Shown in pieces: positions 6,872 to 8,907 of a DNA stretch of 8,907 bases. A program made the position numbers and the translations under genes. The stretch comes from Deltaproteobacteria bacterium (GTDB taxonomy: Bacteria > Desulfobacterota > Binatia > UBA9968): positions 1 through 8,907 of the forward strand of contig JACPDC010000244.1 in NCBI GenBank assembly GCA_016184235.1, written 5' to 3'. The number at the start of each line of letters is the position of its first letter. The first letter of the stretch is position 1. Under the pieces are notes generated by a model that worked only from the letters and a program-made list of their open reading frames with translations, made no database searches and was not told the DNA's origin.

Positions 6872-6876
6872 TTCTG

Positions 6877-7923
6877 CTACTGGCAGATCTGCTTTAGCCG
6901 CGCTTCGTGCGCTCCACCCCAGATGCCCGCCTCTTTATAAAACTTGATCGCCCCGGGATGATAAGGCACCGTGAAGTTGGTGATGGCCTGAGTCTCTTTC
7001 GTCCACCTCTTGAACAGAGGATGTTTGGTCTGCAGCTCGCCGATATTGTCCCACCAGGCCTTCGCCAGGGTGTAGACGGTCCTCTCGTTGACCTTGGCGG
7101 AGCTTACCAGCTGAAGCGGGTAGCCGACGACATAGGTGTCGCCCTTGATGCCGGTGGCCGGCGGCGACTTCACAATGGAGGCGCCGTACCTACCGAGGAC
7201 GGCCTTCGCAGCATCCGTGTTCGGCATGCCGGGAAATCGAATCGGCTCCATGGCATTGGCCTCTTCGACGATTCCGATGCCGATGCCGGTCATGGCCACG
7301 TCGACCTTCCCTTCCGCGACCCACCGGATGCCATCATTGATGTTGGAGACCCGAACCTGGGTGACGTCGCCCGGCTTGACTCCCACGGCTTCCATGATCG
7401 CCAGTTGCCAGGTCATGTTGATCGCGTGACCGCCATAGTCCCAGGCCATGCGCTTTCCCTTCATGTCGCTCAGCTCTTTGATATCCGACTTGTCGCGGAC
7501 GAGCAGGCCGACCGTAAAGGGAAAAACGCCTCCTGAAACCACGCGCAGGCTCGGCGTAGGCTTCTTGTAATTGCCGGTTCCGGTCTGCGCCATATAGGAA
7601 TCGAGGATATTCATGATGCCGAACTCCAACTCGCTGTTCTGGAGCAGAGGAATCCAGGCATTCGGGCCGTTATAGGGCTGCACTTTGGCCGCGATGGGAG
7701 TCGCCTTACTGGCGACGGCGGCCAGACCGGCCGCTAGGGAGTGCGCGCCTGTCCCCGCCGGGTTGGTGGCTATCGAGACGGTCCTCGGCAGGTCATTGCT
7801 TTTGTCGGTCACCGGACCGCAATCCAGCTTGGGCGACGCCCCTGACGCGCCGCGTTGCCAGAGCGGTAGAAGCAGAACTCCAAGCGCCATCGCCATCAAG
7901 AAACCGTTTCTCACGCGCTTCAT
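6877..7923 (-). CDS. TRAP transporter solute receptor, TAXI family
   Basis: This periplasmic receptor feeds the fused TRAP permease encoded 5 nt downstream. It has 348 residues with an N-terminal Sec signal (MKRVRNGFLMAMALGVLLLPLW, likely cleavage near ASGA at 27-30). Family marks: SIATNPAGTGAHSLAAGLA (50-68), matching the glycine-rich ligand loop of TAXI proteins; FGIMNILDSYMA (101-112); LSDMKGKRMAWDYGG (151-165); VDVAMTGIGIG (208-218); and the C-terminal VPYHPGAIKFYKEAGIW (319-335), a hallmark of the family. The start is set by AAAGGAG (7931-7937 on this strand) 7 nt before the ATG. TAXI proteins of known structure bind small dicarboxylates or amino acids such as glutamate; the ligand here cannot be told. 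A promoter with TTGACG, an 18-nt spacer and TATTTA lies directly upstream. Confidence 0.95.
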   Translation of the reverse strand: MKRVRNGFLMAMALGVLLLPLWQRGASGASPKLDCGPVTDKSNDLPRTVSIATNPAGTGAHSLAAGLAAVASKATPIAAKVQPYNGPNAWIPLLQNSELEFGIMNILDSYMAQTGTGNYKKPTPSLRVVSGGVFPFTVGLLVRDKSDIKELSDMKGKRMAWDYGGHAINMTWQLAIMEAVGVKPGDVTQVRVSNINDGIRWVAEGKVDVAMTGIGIGIVEEANAMEPIRFPGMPNTDAAKAVLGRYGASIVKSPPATGIKGDTYVVGYPLQLVSSAKVNERTVYTLAKAWWDNIGELQTKHPLFKRWTKETQAITNFTVPYHPGAIKFYKEAGIWGGAHEARLKQICQ

Positions 7924-7953
7924 CTTTTTCCTCCTTTGCTAAAAGCGGGTCTA

Positions 7954-7983
7954 TAAATAGTCTATGGGGCAAGCAGTCGTCAA
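7954..7983 (-). promoter_or_regulatory. Sigma-70-type promoter of the TRAP-TAXI operon
   Basis: Read on the minus strand: -35 TTGACG (7983-7978), 18-nt spacer, -10 TATTTA (7959-7954). The predicted start near 7947 gives a leader of about 24 nt to the ATG at 7923, which holds the AAAGGAG ribosome-binding site. The geometry matches the msrA and SBP promoters. Confidence 0.6.
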
Positions 7984-7998
7984 GGAGAAAAACCGGAG

Positions 7999-8027
7999 TT
8001 GCATCAGGCCTCGTTATCGAATATTTT
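7999..8027 (+). promoter_or_regulatory. Weak candidate promoter of the phosphoesterase gene (possibly leaderless)
   Basis: TTGCAT (7999-8004), 17-nt spacer, TATTTT (8022-8027). The expected transcription start, about 7 nt after the -10, coincides with the ATG at 8034. No ribosome-binding site precedes that ATG, which fits a leaderless message. The -35 is poor (only TTG matches), so this is tentative. Confidence 0.25.
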
Positions 8028-8033
8028 CGGGTA

Positions 8034-8786
8034 ATGATGGGCCTGGGCTTGCAGCGCGAAGTCGTCATCGTCCACAGCTCGGATCTCCACCTAGGCGCCG
8101 ACTACAGCGCCGATCAGTCCCGTCCCGATACGCTCTCGGTTTTGCCCGAGGTGCTGGCCGCTGCTGCGGCCGCGCGCGCGGATCTCGTGATCCTGGCCGG
8201 CGATACCTTTGAGAACAACCGCCTGCCACCCCCGCTGCTCGAGCGCGCGGCCGGGATGATGAGCCGGTTCAACGCGCCGATCGTGATCCTGCCCGGCAAT
8301 CACGACCCGCTTACCCCGGACTCGCTCTACCGGCGCGGCGAGTTCGCCTCTGTTCCGAACCTCTGCGTGCTCGGCCTCACGGTCGGTGAAGCGGCGCTTT
8401 TTCCGGCCCTCGATCTGGAGGTCTGGGGGAAACCGCACCTGGACTATGCGGACATGTCGCCGCTCTCCGACCCGCGTTCCCGTTCGACGCGCTGGCAGCT
8501 TGCCGCCGCGCACGGCCATTACATCGACGGGAGCGAAGAACCGGGCCGGCTGATCGCCTCCTGGCTCATCCGCCGCGACGAGCTAACCGCTACCGGCGCG
8601 GATTACGTCGCCCTGGGACACTGGAACCGGGCAGCGCGCGTGGGCGATCCGGAGATCCACGCTTACTACTCGGGCTCTCCCGACTATGCGGGCACGGTGA
8701 ATCTGGTCCGGCTGAAGCCTGACGGTACGGTGGCAGTGGCGCGCGCGCCCCTGCGCGCCTTGCCGTCGCGAGCCGGAGTGGAGTAG
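8034..8786 (+). CDS. Calcineurin-like metallophosphoesterase, SbcD/Mre11-like
   Basis: This is a cytoplasmic di-metal phosphoesterase of the superfamily that includes the SbcD/Mre11 nucleases. The 250 residues contain the ordered metal motifs: SSDLHLG (Asp17, His19), AGDTFE (Asp57), PGNHD (Asn89, His90) and AAHGHY (His160, His162). The last motif reads LGHWNR (His196, Asn198) where SbcD/Mre11 members have GHxH, so one expected metal-binding His appears replaced by Asn. It is shorter than SbcD (about 400 residues) and lacks the C-terminal capping region that contacts the SbcC ATPase, and no sbcC follows in the window, so an SbcCD nuclease role is not supported. The double ATG (8034, 8037) is the first start in an otherwise open frame; no ribosome-binding site is visible. 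The gene is divergent from the TAXI gene (110 bp between starts). Its substrate is unknown. Confidence 0.88.
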   Translation: MMGLGLQREVVIVHSSDLHLGADYSADQSRPDTLSVLPEVLAAAAAARADLVILAGDTFENNRLPPPLLERAAGMMSRFNAPIVILPGNHDPLTPDSLYRRGEFASVPNLCVLGLTVGEAALFPALDLEVWGKPHLDYADMSPLSDPRSRSTRWQLAAAHGHYIDGSEEPGRLIASWLIRRDELTATGADYVALGHWNRAARVGDPEIHAYYSGSPDYAGTVNLVRLKPDGTVAVARAPLRALPSRAGVE

Positions 8787-8790
8787 GCGC

Positions 8791-8907
8791 TTAGTCTTCC
8801 CGAAGCTCTTCGAACTTGAGGGCGATCTCGGTCAGTGGCGGCGCGAACAGGGCGATCAGGAAGGTAGCGACCGTGCCGGCGAAGAAGGAGCCGACGGCCA
8901 CCATCAC
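8791..8907 (-). pseudogene. Truncated TctA-family permease (3' end only in window)
   Basis: The minus-strand frame is open from the right edge to a TAA at 8793-8791 and gives 38 residues: a membrane segment beginning GSFFAGTVATF, then FAPPLTEIALKF, then EELRED and stop. In TctA, the large membrane subunit of tripartite tricarboxylate transporters, a segment like GSFxAGTxAT...FAPPLxxxALKFGPPEYF occurs at roughly residues 110-145 of about 500. Here the match is close up to ALKF, then the usual GPPEYF and everything after is missing. Neither other frame on this strand restores it, so a simple frameshift is unlikely; a deletion or rearrangement with a breakpoint near 8809 fits better. The stop is 4 bp from the stop of the convergent phosphoesterase gene. 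The start lies outside the window, so whether a tctB precedes it is unknown. A genuine short protein using this segment is the alternative. Confidence 0.65.

Noticed and set aside
1..8907. tRNA genes, rRNA, CRISPR arrays, insertion sequences
   Set aside because: No T-arm-like GGTTCGAAT context, no regularly spaced repeats and no transposase-like translation were seen on either strand.

Overview
The window is about 8.9 kb of GC-rich DNA (roughly 60% GC by eye). It comes from a bacterium with a Gram-negative-type envelope, because three different kinds of secreted solute-binding protein are encoded here (ABC, TTT and TRAP-TAXI). This mix resembles uncultured soil and sediment lineages such as Rokubacteria, Tectomicrobia or 'deltaproteobacterial' genomes. 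That placement is inference only; no marker gene is present.

Left part (1-3530, plus strand): the C-terminal half of an ABC permease of the SsuC/TauC type; then a 442-bp gene-free stretch; then msrA (methionine sulfoxide reductase A); then a likely three-gene operon of an NMT1/SsuA-like ABC solute-binding protein, a small VOC/glyoxalase-fold protein and a GlcG/HbpS-family protein. The gene-free stretch is the most unusual part of the window. Positions 457-826 can be folded by eye into four consecutive hairpin domains separated by linkers of only 5-6 nt, including a long-range closing stem interrupted by a tandem G-A mismatch. It looks like an undescribed structured RNA or a highly structured 3' UTR.

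Middle (3531-4785, plus): a 196-bp spacer with a promoter-like motif, then a tripartite tricarboxylate transporter (TctC/Bug) binding protein with no TctA or TctB beside it. Convergent to it on the minus strand (7923-4847) is a complete two-gene TRAP-TAXI uptake system: a periplasmic TAXI receptor followed 5 nt later by a fused 4TM/12TM TRAP permease.

Right part: a divergent region (7924-8033), a plus-strand metallophosphoesterase of the SbcD/Mre11-like superfamily (8034-8786), and on the minus strand at the window edge the end of what reads as a TctA permease that stops in the middle of the family's conserved N-terminal half (8791-8907), only 4 bp from the end of the phosphoesterase gene.

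A common promoter design is visible: TTGACG, an 18-nt spacer and TAT(C/T)T(T/A), about 30 nt before the start codon, in front of msrA, the ABC binding protein and the TAXI gene. The overall theme is uptake of small organic anions by several unrelated high-affinity systems, with small accessory enzymes; no substrate can be read from the sequence.
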